Of a stretch of 64,000 nucleotides of DNA, positions 10,105-19,726 are shown piece after piece. Source of the DNA: Heliocidaris erythrogramma. Taxonomy: Eukaryota > Echinodermata > Echinoidea > Camarodonta > Echinometridae. The notes under the pieces were generated by a model. That model ran no database searches. It had not been told where the DNA came from and worked only from the letters and a program-made list of their open reading frames with translations. The stretch covers positions 52,211,925 through 52,275,924 of the forward strand of contig CM046858.1 of the NCBI GenBank assembly GCA_025617745.1, given 5' to 3'. The translations under genes and the position numbers were made by a program. Numbering within the stretch: position 1 is the stretch's first letter; every line of letters starts with the position of its first letter.

Positions 10105-11005
10105 AGGAGAATTAACCTCAAACAATAAAGACGATAGTGTTCAAAGGTGTTATTTATTCCAACTTGTTAGACTATATGGCTTCGCGTCAAAATATATGAG
10201 ATCGATACGAATCAAGATTTTCTGAGCAAAATTTATCATCTGCTAGCAATATGTATCGTCTGCTAGCAATACATGGGGGCTGCCATTTTTTTATGTGTAC
10301 AAGAAGATTTTCTAATCCAAATTCCCAATTGCCTTTTTCAAAATAAAAAACCCATTTGAGATTAAAAATATAGAATAGATATGTCAATTTATTTTAAACT
10401 GAAGATTTCCTTATATATTTCTGTTGAAAATCGATATTCGCTTAATATGAATCTATTTTCTAGATACTGTGACGCAATGGACAGAGCAAATTAATTCAAA
10501 TTTTATGGATGCTTCTTCCCTGAGCATCTATAGCGGCAAACTATGCATTCACCTGCTTTCGGATAATGGGACTTGAAAAGTCAGAATGCATGCTGCATAT
10601 ATTTTGTTCTGCTCTGTTTGGCAAACCCAAGAAAATAGATTTTTGTTAAGCAAAACCAGACAATTTAAAAGTATCATTATAAAGATTTAATTTTTATAAA
10701 TCATGTAAACACCCACTTTATATTTTTCGTCACATATGGGATTTTAGGTAATGAAGAAAATCAATTTAGGTCTTGGATTCAAATATCTTCCTGACCGGAA
10801 CATTTCTCAATGGTTCATGTACAAATCCAAATCAGCAAGAAAATGGCAGCCCCCATGTAAATGAGTAGGAGACGATACCGGGTGTTGGAATATCTTTATT
10901 TATACCCTTTTCTGATATCTTATTAGAAAATGATTTAGGCCAATAAGTAGGAATATATTACACCTTTCAATATAAGTAAATTTGTACTCAGGGGTTAATT
11001 CTCCT
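10105..11005 (-). mobile_element. 901 bp MITE, TTAA target duplication, copy 2
   Basis: Same family as 5558-6460 but inverted. The ends AGGAGAATTAACC / GGTTAATTCTCCT are flanked by TTAA at 10101-10104 and 11006-11009. The copies are nearly identical along their length by eye, with scattered substitutions and one or two small indels, so they are young or recently copied. No protein is encoded. Confidence 0.85.
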
Positions 11006-11394
11006 TTAAACATATATCACCTAAGCACGAATCAGAAGTAGTGTTTGAAAGGACTTAGACTAAAGTAACACAGTCATGTGGTTTGATGATTTGATCCATA
11101 TTTCTTTGCATCAGCCAAAACTTGCAACAAGGGAACGACTCTTTTTGAAAACGTTGGTCATCCGGGACAGCAAAGTTGTGAAGAAGGTATCGTTGGACAG
11201 AATATTAGTTACTCTTACCATGAAATACATTTCAAGCTCACAGGGAATGTAAACTCTTTATACGAAGCGACCAAAGTTGGGTATACTCTTTTTTGGATAC
11301 GCACTGCATATATAAATATAAATAAATATATAGTAGGTAAGTAAGGCGTGAACTGCAATGGCTGAAAGTGCTCAACTATATATAGGAGCTCATA

Positions 11395-11548
11395 TAGTAC
11401 AAATTTTAATAGGCTGGAAAGTGTTGCTTTAGTGACAGTCTGTTTCGGCCGAAGCCTCATCAGCAACTAAATCAACTTATACAATGTTTTATTAAAGTGC
11501 AGCTTTAAAGCACTAAACCAACACTTTCCAGCCTATTAAAATTTGTAC

Positions 11549-11550
<2 letters not shown>
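11395..11550. repeat. Perfect 32 bp inverted repeat enclosing a hammerhead-like core
   Basis: Arms 11395-11426 and 11519-11550 are exact complements. The pairing continues to 11434/11511 with one mismatch, giving a stem of about 40 bp and a 76 nt loop. The loop carries the hammerhead-like sequence described separately. Penelope-like elements often have terminal repeats with such motifs in direct or inverted arrangements, so this may be a Penelope-derived end. It is immediately followed by an AT microsatellite. Confidence 0.75.
11428..11471 (-). ncRNA. Hammerhead-ribozyme-like motif
   Basis: On the minus strand: CTGATGA, then a GGC-TTCG-GCC stem-loop, then GAAAC, a short CAG-A-CTG element and GTC. 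This is the order of core box, stem II, GAAA box, stem III and cleavage triplet in a hammerhead. TTTAGT upstream and ACTAAA downstream can pair as stem I, but two bases (TG) lie between that stem and the core. Self-cleavage is therefore uncertain. Confidence 0.45.

Positions 11551-11595
<45 letters not shown>
11551..11595. repeat. (AT)n microsatellite
   Basis: About 22 AT units separating the inverted repeat from the GTCCTCGG tandem copies. Confidence 0.95.
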
Positions 11596-11596
<1 letters not shown>

Positions 11597-11599
<3 letters not shown>

Positions 11600-12041
11600 G
11601 CGTTTGTTTAGCATTATGTCCGAGGACATTTTCGGACAGAGAACAAAAAAAAAAACCATGAGAACAATGGTCCTCGGAAGCCGGACAATAGTCCTCGAAC
11701 GTCGAACAATGAATTTATGCCTTATTCCGTCGACTGTCCGAGGACGAGGAACAATAGAGGAACAATACCTGTCCTCGGAAGTAAAGCCATGTAAACCTGT
11801 GTGTGTGTGCGTGTGTGAGTGTGTGTGTGTGTGGGCGTGTTTAGCCGTATGTCCGAGGACATTTTCGGACAGAGAACAAAAAAAAAAAAATCATGAGAAC
11901 AATGGTCCTCGGAAGCAGGACAATAGTCCTCAAACGTCGAACAATGAATCCTTATTCTGTCGACTGTCCGAGGACGGAGGAACAATACTTGTCCTCGGAA
12001 GTAAAGCCATGTAAAGCTGTGTGTGTGTATATGTGTGTGTG
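11597..12041 (+). repeat. GTCCTCGG-rich repeat, two tandem copies with GT spacers
   Basis: Units of roughly 200 bp (about 11597-11800 and 11830-12018) begin GTTTAGC.TATGTCCGAGGAC and end GTCCTCGGAAGTAAAGCCATG. Each is followed by a GT microsatellite. Copy 1 of the family is inverted at 804-1012. The open frames spanning these units on both strands are repeat artefacts. Confidence 0.8.
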
Positions 12042-12355
12042 TTACAAAAGCGAATAAGTATATAGGAACAAAAAAACAAAAGTTACGAAATGAAATAAAT
12101 ATAAACATAACAGATTTGATTTTTATAAATTTTGAAGTAATAAATTAGCATACTTTCGTTTTTAATAATGAAACATCACTAAAAATTTATGCATATTTAC
12201 CTAAATCATAATGTATGAATGAATGAATGAATGAATGAGTTTATTACCAAATCACAATGATGCATACATCTTCGTAAAAATCACAATAACGTCTTGGTAA
12301 AGGGAGCTAACAAATAGCATATGCTAATCGAGGTTAGCCCCGTAAAATTGATTAC
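12042..12355. other. Intron sequence with (GAAT)n
   Basis: AT-rich SAMHD1 intron; the only distinct feature is a GAAT tetranucleotide repeat near 12212-12239. Confidence 0.6.
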
Positions 12356-12541
12356 AACACGATAAAAACTACTTTCGAAAAATAAACTCAAGACACTTTC
12401 AGTAGCCTGTCAATCACCTTTAGAAATGTGCGAACATTACAATGGTGCATTACATAATCCGAACCTGATTTCTAAGGGCAGTACAATAGGCCTTTGAAAT
12501 TGCCCTTGAGTTTATTTTTCGAAAGTAGTTGTTATCGTGTT
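12356..12541. mobile_element. 186 bp foldback MITE
   Basis: Inverted arms of 37 bp (12356-12392 and 12505-12541; start AACACGATAA) differ at about one position. The interior is 112 bp of non-coding sequence. Size and structure fit a short foldback MITE; no target duplication is obvious. Confidence 0.7.
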
Positions 12542-13123
12542 TTACATAAATCAATAGTTAGTAAATTAATTGAAATGTGCATTTCATATATCTTCTTTTT
12601 TAAATAACAGATATACATTATTTACAATCAATAAAAATAGTAATAACAGTTACAACAATATTAATAACGAATATCAAGTGAGCTTAAAATAAATGGAATG
12701 AATTATAATGATCTTCATGAACATTCTAAAATTGATTTTCAAGTTGGGATTCTCCAATTTATAAATGCCCGTCCAAAACTTCTGCGACCTGTTATAATAA
12801 ATTAGTAGATAAAAGATTTGTTTTTTTTTGTTTATTATTTATTTTTTTAGAAAATATAAAAACACCTTACATGCCGATATTTGTGGGGATTTTTGCGTTG
12901 TTAGGAACTTCCATGACTTATATCTTAGGGGGTGTAAAATGGACAATTGACACCCACCCCCCCCCTTCTCTCTCAATGAAAACTCGTTCTCACAAAGCCC
13001 ATTTGGATTAGGGTTAAATAGAGTAAACCAGTTTTCACAAACCGTGGAATAGATTGAGCGTATATTCGCCTTAATATTGTTTGACTGAATAAAAAATGGA
13101 ATAAAAATGGATTACAAACTTAC
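12542..13123. other. SAMHD1 intron sequence
   Basis: AT-rich, with no recognisable gene; a short C run occurs near 12950-12964. Confidence 0.5.
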
Positions 13124-13192
13124 CTTTACAATGAGGTAATTCTGAAGACCAGCGTTTGTTTCAACAATGTCATCGACGATTTTCTGCTCTTC
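13124..13192 (-). CDS. SAMHD1 homologue, exon (third visible)
   Basis: A 69 bp, 23-codon exon with a TTTTGTTTCAG acceptor and GTAAG donor, phase 0 on both sides. It begins EEQKIVDDIVETNAGLQNYL. By position it matches the SAMHD1 segment leading into the VxxINMDYG strand; similarity is modest but the phase and order are exact. Confidence 0.8.
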
Positions 13193-14001
13193 CTGAAACA
13201 AAATTTAAAAAAAATGTTTGAATGTAAAGTTATGTATTGTATAGATTTCCAAGTAAAATGGCGGGTAGGCCAAAGGTCTCTGCAGTCAATACAGCAGATC
13301 CATACAATATCTGATTAATTTTCCATTAATCTAAAACGTTAGTTTTGAAAATATATTCGCATTAACTGTGCGCATAGGCGTATCTAGACCTTTGCTTCGA
13401 ACGGAAGATGGGCTGGCAAAACATTTGAGCCACTGGACTGATGCTGATCCAAATATTTCAACAAGTGGTCCCTTTTCCATGTCAACATGCGTAGGAGGGA
13501 GGCATATGCCAACAGACTGAATTATCAATGGAATTTGGAATTAACGTGATTGATATCTAATTGAAAATAAAAGATCCTTTATTAATGTCTTTTTATCATT
13601 TACTTTTTGATAACAAAATATATTTCGCTTGGGAAAATAGCTATAAATATAGTTCAGATTTCAATTAAATTGCTCAGTGGCCTGTAAGTAGGCTATATAG
13701 GGGGTTGCCTTTCAGAAAATTCTGACCAGGATAAAATAAATAAATTTGTTTCAATCATCACATTTTCAGGTTCATTTCGACTTGTGTCGTATAATAGAAA
13801 TTTGGTTCCAATATATAAACAAATAGAGGGAGGTAAATGGCAGGTTTAACCCCCCCCCCCCCCCCCCCCATGCGCTTTGTGTAGATGTATTAAAGGTGTA
13901 TTATAAAAGCAATTTTTCCAATAAATAAGCAAAAACTAAGAACAATCAGACGCAAAAAGCAATAATGTCTAAATGACGGTGGTGAAAAAAAGCGTGTTTA
14001 C
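13193..14001. other. SAMHD1 intron with C run
   Basis: About 0.8 kb intron. It holds AT-rich DNA and a C run of about 18 near 13851-13869. No gene is evident. Confidence 0.5.
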
Positions 14002-14227
14002 CTGCCATTTCTTTAGAAAATCCACTGCATATTCAGAAGGTACCAGGACCATATGAACAAACTTGTACAGTTTGGTTTTGTCTCTCTTTTGGACATTTTC
14101 GAGAATTTCCCTCGCCTTCTCTAACTCCTTCTCTCTCGAAGACAGGATGCGTTCTATTATGCTGTCAGTCATGTATGTGTAAGCATGCATGTCCTGTTTT
14201 ATCAGGGTCTCAGTCATTGTCAGTTTG
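14002..14227 (-). CDS. SAMHD1 homologue (dNTP triphosphohydrolase), exon (second visible)
   Basis: SAMHD1 hydrolyses deoxynucleoside triphosphates to deoxynucleosides and triphosphate as a dGTP/GTP-activated tetramer, mainly in the nucleus; in vertebrates it limits retroelements and retroviruses. This 226 bp exon is bounded by a TTATTCTCCACAG acceptor and a GTAAAC donor. It completes the codon left open by 35531-35617 (phase 2) and ends in phase 0. It includes DMHAYTYMTDSI and EKAREILENV, which align with the DMEAYTKLTDNI / DAREIL region of vertebrate SAMHD1, followed by KLYKFV (LFKYV in the human protein). All six visible exons stay in one frame with no stop, so the gene looks intact. The N-terminal SAM domain and the HD metal site should lie upstream, beyond position 36000 or outside the window. 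Confidence 0.93.
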
Positions 14228-14324
14228 CTGTGGAGAATAATCAAATGGTTTACACATTACAGCTAATTTAAAAGACATTTTATCAGGATTAAATATATGA
14301 ATACAAGTAATGGAATTGGTTAAA

Positions 14325-14465
14325 ACCGAGGGGGAGGGGGGGGGGGGGGGGGGCTGGGGCACGGTGCCCCTCCCATATTTTCAAGTACCCTCCGAATGTG
14401 CCACTTTTTCTTGTAAGTGCTCCTATTTACTGCTCATATAAGTGGCTTTTTCACCTGTTAGTTCC
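14325..14465 (+). repeat. GATAAGTGCC-family repeat fragment
   Basis: G run, then a GGGGCACGGTGCCCC palindrome, TTTTCAAGTACCCTCC and a few units ending AAGTGCTCC / AAGTGGC. The order is the same as in the copy at 4672-4978. Confidence 0.6.
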
Positions 14466-14506
14466 CAACATTTTATGCCTGTACTAATGTTGGGTCTATG
14501 TTATGT

Positions 14507-14845
14507 ACAGTGCGTCCCAGAAAAAACGAAACCGAGATTTATCGACGTGTAATCATATCTTAATTACAATTATGATGAATAAATGACACATATTTGTAAA
14601 GCTTGGATCCTCTTCTTTCATGTGATGCCACTCATATGATACATACTTCATGCATGAGTAAATAAAGACAATATGAAGCAGGGCTACCAAAAAGTCGTTT
14701 GGCCAACGATATCTGAATTTCAAAGAGCTAATCACATTTCATATGACACCTCAATCGGGAAAAATGAGCCAGGGATGCATGACAAAGCTATTTTGGTGAA
14801 AATCGACGCTTGCATTTCCATGATTTGTTAAAGTCGACAAGATCG
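14507..14845 (+). mobile_element. DNA transposon fragment, end CAGTGCGTCCCAGAAAAAAC
   Basis: Starts with a terminal-repeat-like sequence and is about 80 percent similar by eye to 25990-26366 on the opposite strand. Neither copy shows a long open frame. The opposite end is not identified, so both may be truncated. Confidence 0.6.
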
Positions 14846-15049
14846 TCCCCATTCTGTTATTAGCAATACTAGTTGCTCTGTTGTTTACTGCATGGTCAAG
14901 TAGGTTAATGAAAACGTAACTCATTCACTCCATTTTGTTGACGATCAGCCATGCATGAAGTCTTATGTCTTGTTTGTGCAAACGGATGCGTTTAAAGGTT
15001 TCCTTTTTATGGAATTACAAAGGAACTTCATTTAATAGACCTTTCTACT

Positions 15050-15318
15050 GTGAATCCAGATCTGCCAACCATTTTAACCGAGTTCCATTCATTAATCTGT
15101 AAACTTGAAAATAAAAAAAATAACTGGGAACGCCCCTACAAATTTTGGAAAATCGGTCCAGCGATCGATGACGTCATGGGATGTCACACGCAGAATGCTC
15201 GACTCCAGCTAGCTGGAAGTGAGTGTGTAAGGCTATTGAACTTCGTGTAGATCCCTTCGACTTCGTGCCATTTCAGCCCTTCATTTTAGCTGTTTAAAGA
15301 TGAAATCCTTTATCAACG
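15050..15318 (+). promoter_or_regulatory. Possible promoter/5' UTR of the acidic exon
   Basis: Contains a perfect CRE-type site TGACGTCA (about 15169-15176), followed by sequence of mixed base composition running into the start codon at 15319. Assignment as a promoter is inference from position and the CRE; no TATA box is obvious. Confidence 0.3.
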
Positions 15319-15562
15319 ATGGCATCTTCTTCAGACAGCGAAGACACCTATTCAGGATCAGATATATCTGATTTGGAGCATCAAGTCCAAGAAGAAATAG
15401 AAGAGGAATTAGGGGCCCTGTCGTATAATATGTTTATATACGGTATATCGGATTCTGGCCAAAATTCTGATGTCGATGATGATAGAGACGTCCCTGATTT
15501 CAATTACGGAGAGGATTTCAATTACGGAGAGGATATCGACGGGAGACTTGGAATAATAACTG
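15319..15562 (+). CDS. Acidic N-terminal exon of an unidentified gene
   Basis: Opens with ATG in fair context (AACGATGG) and reads MASSSDSEDTYSGSDISD, then a Glu-rich segment, then two tandem FNYGED repeats. It is followed by a good GTAATT donor at 15563. Open-frame length, Ser/Asp/Glu richness and the splice donor suggest a true first coding exon. Short acidic starts of this kind occur in many invertebrate nuclear or P2X7-like C-terminal-domain proteins, but I cannot identify the family. A possible acceptor near 16651 would give only a short tail. It is on the opposite strand, inside the large SAMHD1 intron. Confidence 0.4.
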
Positions 15563-15672
15563 GTAATTCCTTTTTGATAATAAATTACCGATTAAATTTT
15601 AATTCACGCATATCGACGAAGTATGAATCTTGCTTACACTTGCAAATTGCCCGAGAGGCTGATACTTAGCTG

Positions 15673-16048
15673 TTTTCCTGTACCTTTGGGGCTATCCAAT
15701 ATGAATATTCATGAAAGAGACTACAAGTATCGGACTTGTATTTTCTTACTCAGTTTCACCTTATTTTTAAATCAGCAAAAGAAAACTTCGTAATATATTC
15801 CTCTGCCGAGATTCGAACTCGCGGTCCTTTCATCGATAGCACACCAGATAATCCGATTGCGCCATACAGATCAGCTGCTCAATGGCCTTGCTCGTTTTAT
15901 CATATCCCTACAGTTCGTTTTCATGAATATTCATGGAGACTAGTCTTGACGGAATGAACCGTATTACTTGTCATGCGCATGCGTTCTCTCATCTCTAAGA
16001 CCCAAGTCATAAATATTCATATTGGATAGCCCCAAAGGTACAAGAAAA
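15673..16048. mobile_element. 376 bp MITE with 41 bp TIRs carrying a tRNA-like segment
   Basis: The ends 15673-15713 and 16008-16048 are inverted copies (about 39 of 41 match; core CTTTGGGGCTATCCAATATG). The interior contains, on the minus strand, a tRNA-like stretch with a B box. No protein is encoded. Confidence 0.75.
15800..15890 (-). other. tRNA-like segment (SINE head type)
   Basis: Minus strand: GGCGCAATCGG in A-box position and GAGTTCGAATCTCGG as a B box, spaced as in a tRNA. The arms do not all pair, so a functional tRNA is unlikely. It is enclosed by the TIRs of the MITE at 15673-16048. Confidence 0.5.
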
Positions 16049-17159
16049 AAAAAAATCGCGGCCGGGGTACTGGCTAGGCCGCGCCGTTTGGTCGTTCCCC
16101 TGCTGATCCTGTCTATCGTCTGGGCTTGCGCTTGGGCAGGGTTTTGCTGGTGCATGGAGTGGTAGCGTTTTGATTCTAGTAAATTTTAACATTGATATCC
16201 AGAAAACTCTTAGCTCGCCTGTTATCTTGCTTTTTGTCTTTGTGCTGCTATAATTAATATGTACCGGTGGACTAAGTAAGTGTAGGTACGAATTACATAG
16301 TTTTGAGAATAAGACCCCTGTTCATTATTCCTTTTGACACCCCCCCCCCCCCCTCCATTTCAAGTAGGCTTGTCCAAAAAAAAAAAGAAAGAAAAAAAAA
16401 AAGAGCCCATGCATCTTCATACCAGTGGGTCTGGTTATACATGTTGTCCAGTGACATATTTACTTGTGTTTTCCAAAGAAAAGCTCTGCACAAGACATTA
16501 ATGCATTCCCTACGGGGAGCAAGTGATTTGGGTAGTCAACAGTTATGTTTCAAAAATAATTTTGACTAATATAGTTAGTAAAACTTTATAGTTGTGAAAT
16601 AGAACACTGGCTATCATGATACTGAGTGATACTGATTTATTTCAATTTCCAGGTGTTCTTGCAGTGGAGGTTGTGTCCCAATGCCAGTGGTGAGGGAGTC
16701 TGTCTGCTGTTAGTCTAGTTCTGGACTCTTTTTACTGAATTCTTTATTCACCGACTGTACGCATTGTGCCGAGTGATGGCGCGATCCGAAAACCTGCTGG
16801 CTCGAGATATATATTGTTTTTAATTATTGATGAAATATTCCCTGCATTTTACGTTTTTAGGGCATTTTCTTTTCTGTTATATATATTTTTTTTAAATCTT
16901 TGCAAACAATTCAAAAGGGAGGACAGCTCTGTCGAACTTTAATTTAAGCTACGCAACCATTATTCTTATATTTCTCATATTAGATGATCTTTGAAGGTTT
17001 GCATGGTGGAGCTTATAACGTGGAGAAGGTTTACGGTTCACCATGTGTGTTGGTAGGAGGAAAGGGAAAAAAAGGAAATTAGAAATGGATAGACGAGAAA
17101 GGATGACAAGAGAGAAAAGAAGAAATATTCTTTCGTGACAATGGGTGAAGTCCTGAAAA
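16049..17159. other. No gene recognised
   Basis: Mixed sequence. It holds a GC-rich patch near 16058-16150, a C run near 16340-16352 followed by an A-rich tract, and otherwise AT-rich DNA. No exon is supported. Confidence 0.5.
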
Positions 17160-17265
17160 GGACTGTAGACCAGATGAGATGAGATGAGAAGACTTGGTTG
17201 ATGATCGATGGATGAGCAGCGATGGATTGAGTAGCGAAGGTTTGAGTAGATGAGGCTTGAGTAGG

Positions 17266-17313
17266 AGGTTACTCGACGTTTCGGACAGGTTGACTGTCCG
17301 TCATCAGGAGTGA
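17266..17313 (-). ncRNA. Hammerhead-like motif of the Penelope-like element
   Basis: Minus strand: CTGATGA, then a stem-loop GGACAG/CTGTCC, then GAAACGTC, flanked by ACTC and GAGT that can form stem I. Published Penelope-like elements carry minimal hammerheads with a very short stem III. Here stem III has no loop and an extra C follows CTGATGA, so activity is doubtful or would need a dimer. Confidence 0.45.
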
Positions 17314-17319
17314 AGTGTG

Positions 17320-18018
17320 CTAGACGAGCGGCGGGGTTTTATGGTGTGTGTGCGGACGTCGGAGGAATCGGCGGCCGGTGGTGTGGGCGGGGTTGCTGTC
17401 GGTGGTGGCGCTATTATGTCCGAGAGTTGAGTGGGCGTGAGTGCGGACGTCGGAGGGATTGGTAGCGGGTGGCTGGCGGCGTGAAGTCCTTTGTGTGGTT
17501 GATGGTCGAGGGCGGAGATTGTACCGGGTTTGAGTAGGTGGGACGGCGAGCTGTGGTGTCGGGGGTGCGTCGGCCTGAGGGTTGGGTGGTGTGATGGCGT
17601 TGGTAGTCGGCGGGTCGGCGTGCTGGATGGTCGGCTGGTCGGCGGGTTGAGTGGGCTGTGAGTCGGTGGGTTTGGTGGGCGGCGATTCAGTGGATTGAGT
17701 TGTCAGTGGTGCTGGTTGTGTGGATTGGGTTTGGTGTTGGTTGGTGCCCCTGTGAAGGATTGGGTGCCAGATGTGGTTGAGTTGAAGTCCTGTGTCCTGT
17801 GGTACTGTGTCGTGGCGTTGAATCTCGATGGCCTCCCTCACTCGTCTGGTGTGCCAGTGCTTGATGTTGGTGATTTGTCCCAGTCGCTAAGTCGGTGGCA
17901 GGCCTTGTGTTCCTTGAGTCTTGTGTTGAAGTCTCGTCCTGTCTCTCCGATGTAGACTTTGCCGCAGTCGCAGGGAATCTTGTATACGCCGGGTTGTTTG
18001 TTGGTAGGGGTCTCATTT
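17320..18018 (-). pseudogene. GIY-YIG endonuclease domain of a Penelope-like element (frameshifted)
   Basis: Reads GVYKIPCDCGKVYIGETGRD, the GIY-YIG signature preceded by the CxC linker of Penelope-like elements, then TRLKEHKACHRLSDWDKS. A frameshift near 17840-17880 moves the sequence into another frame that reads REAIEIQRHD, followed by HIWHPIL, the usual end of this domain. A 100-residue Thr/Pro/Gln-rich low-complexity tail follows, rich in PT and QPT steps. In the complete element this nuclease nicks target DNA for priming. With the RT absent and the frame broken, this copy is dead. Confidence 0.8.
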
Positions 18019-18354
18019 CTCATATTGTTTTTTTTTTTACTGGAGCTTGGATAAATATGCAAAAGTGATAGTAGAATTGAACATTTTAAAAATATTTATG
18101 TATCAGAACTGTTGTTCAATCAATGTAAACATTTACACAAGAACGTTTCATTATTTGAAAGAGAAAGTTATACTGAGTACTAATGACTGGCACACATGAT
18201 CTTTTATTAACTCTGGTTATTCATATTCATCATTATTGTTGCTTCACATCATATTTCTTTTCAAATTGACCTTTTTTTTCTACAGATTTTTTTGTTATTA
18301 TATACCTATATATGTTAGTCGAGGTGTTAATTTGATAACGCTTAGATAGCATAT

Positions 18355-18355
18355 A

Positions 18356-18386
<31 letters not shown>

Positions 18387-18560
18387 TCTGCATTTATATG
18401 GCGCCTTTCCAGTTAGTAACTGCTCAAAGCGCTTTACAGTGTATGATTACCCCGATTATTGGATCCTGTTACGATTCTGCACTTCTAGTGCATATTCTCC
18501 ACTCCACAAGGGAGCATTCCAGTCTGGCTGCCATTTTACAGGCATCATGTACATAAGAAA
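18355..18560 (-). mobile_element. LINE/SINE 3' tail with (AAT)n
   Basis: On the minus strand the sequence TGTAAAGCGCTTTGAGCAG, then GGCGCCATATAAATGCAG, runs into (ATT)n. This is a very common 3' end of L2/CR1-type LINEs and their partner SINEs in aquatic animals. Only the tail is present. Confidence 0.6.
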
Positions 18561-19350
18561 TGTTGAATGTTAAGTGTTAAATGGTAAAAATGCTAGTACT
18601 TCATGTCTATCTTTTCATGATATTGACTGATATCCTATACATGGATATCAGTTTCCCTGAAAGTTGGGTTTATTACATGAGGGTGTGCTACACTGACAAT
18701 ATGGTAAAAATTATATTGCTATTTTTGGTTCAAGTATCAGAGGAAAAGAGGAGTCTAGGAGGTTTATTTTAATATTCATTTTCACTGTCAAAAATAAAAT
18801 TGGAATTAGGTAACTGAGTTCGCAGAGACGCAAAACAATCCAGCTGCAGATGGTCTGAGTTGTGTCACATCTAAGTATTTGCCCAGAGCATTTTTTTGTA
18901 TTTGATATTGTAAAGTTTAAGATACATGTATCTCAGTTATGAATGATAATTTTATTGTTAATGGCATATGAGGTCTATTATTTTTTATGGCATCTGTTGT
19001 TTGATTTGTTAATTACATTCTTTGGAAGCTAATCAGTATTGTTTTGTTTGTTTTGTGTTTTGTGTTTGTTGTTGTTTTTTTGGGGGGGGGAGGCGTTCTT
19101 TTTATTGAATTTTTGATGTTTAATTCTTAGACAATCATTTCCTGGATATACTACATCTATATTTACATTTGTCCAGAAGTAATAATATATTTCAAATCAA
19201 TTGAATATTTTTCTCATCTCTGGAACAGGTCAAACAGGCTTACTATGCATAGTGCAAGGCTTGTCGTGAATGAAAGTAAACAACTGAAAAAGAAAGGTGT
19301 GCGTGCGTGAATGAGATCAAAACCAACAATTGGCAGCATGGAAAAAGAAA
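18561..19350. other. No gene recognised
   Basis: AT-rich sequence with a GTTTT/G run near 19045-19092. Short open frames lack any domain. Confidence 0.5.
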
Positions 19351-19570
19351 AAAAAGATAAATAGTTGAGAGGAGATGTGTGTAGTTGCAGCATATTGGGC
19401 ATAAAGAGGGAGAAAGGGAGACAAAAAGCACAAGAGAAGAAAGAGTAAGAGGGAGGGAATCATTGGGGGGGGGGGGGACAGATAAAAAGTTGAGGGAAGA
19501 TGTGTGTAAGTGGAGAATTTTGGGCATAAAGAGGGAGAAAGGGAGAGAGAAGGCACAGATATTCTTTCAA
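19351..19570. repeat. 125 bp tandem duplication (about 1.8 copies)
   Basis: Two units starting GATAAAWAGTTGAG (19356 and 19481) share TTGGGCATAAAGAGGGAGAA and flanks. A G run lies at the unit boundary. The sequence is purine-rich and non-coding. Confidence 0.7.
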
Positions 19571-19726
19571 ATGAACTGTACATGTATAAGGTAGAGAAGT
19601 AGGAATCAACCTGTATCTGTAGTGATGCATACCCCCTTTTTTCCGGGGGGGGGGGGGGGTGTACGTTGAAAATTGCCTGTTACATTTTCACTACATTCAG
19701 GGTGGTAACAAAAAAATCCATATACG

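Larger units (their letters stand above)
17160..18040 (-). mobile_element. Penelope-like element, 3' part
   Basis: The minus-strand C-terminal GIY-YIG endonuclease region is followed by a short terminal region containing CTGATGA..GAAACGTC, a combination typical of Penelope-like retroelements. The reverse transcriptase is missing, so the copy is strongly 5' truncated. The A-rich edge near 18026-18040 marks the truncation point. Confidence 0.8.

Noticed and set aside
16651..16710. Second exon for the acidic ORF at 15319
   Set aside because: The acceptor is plausible, but the frame closes after about 14 codons and shows nothing recognisable.
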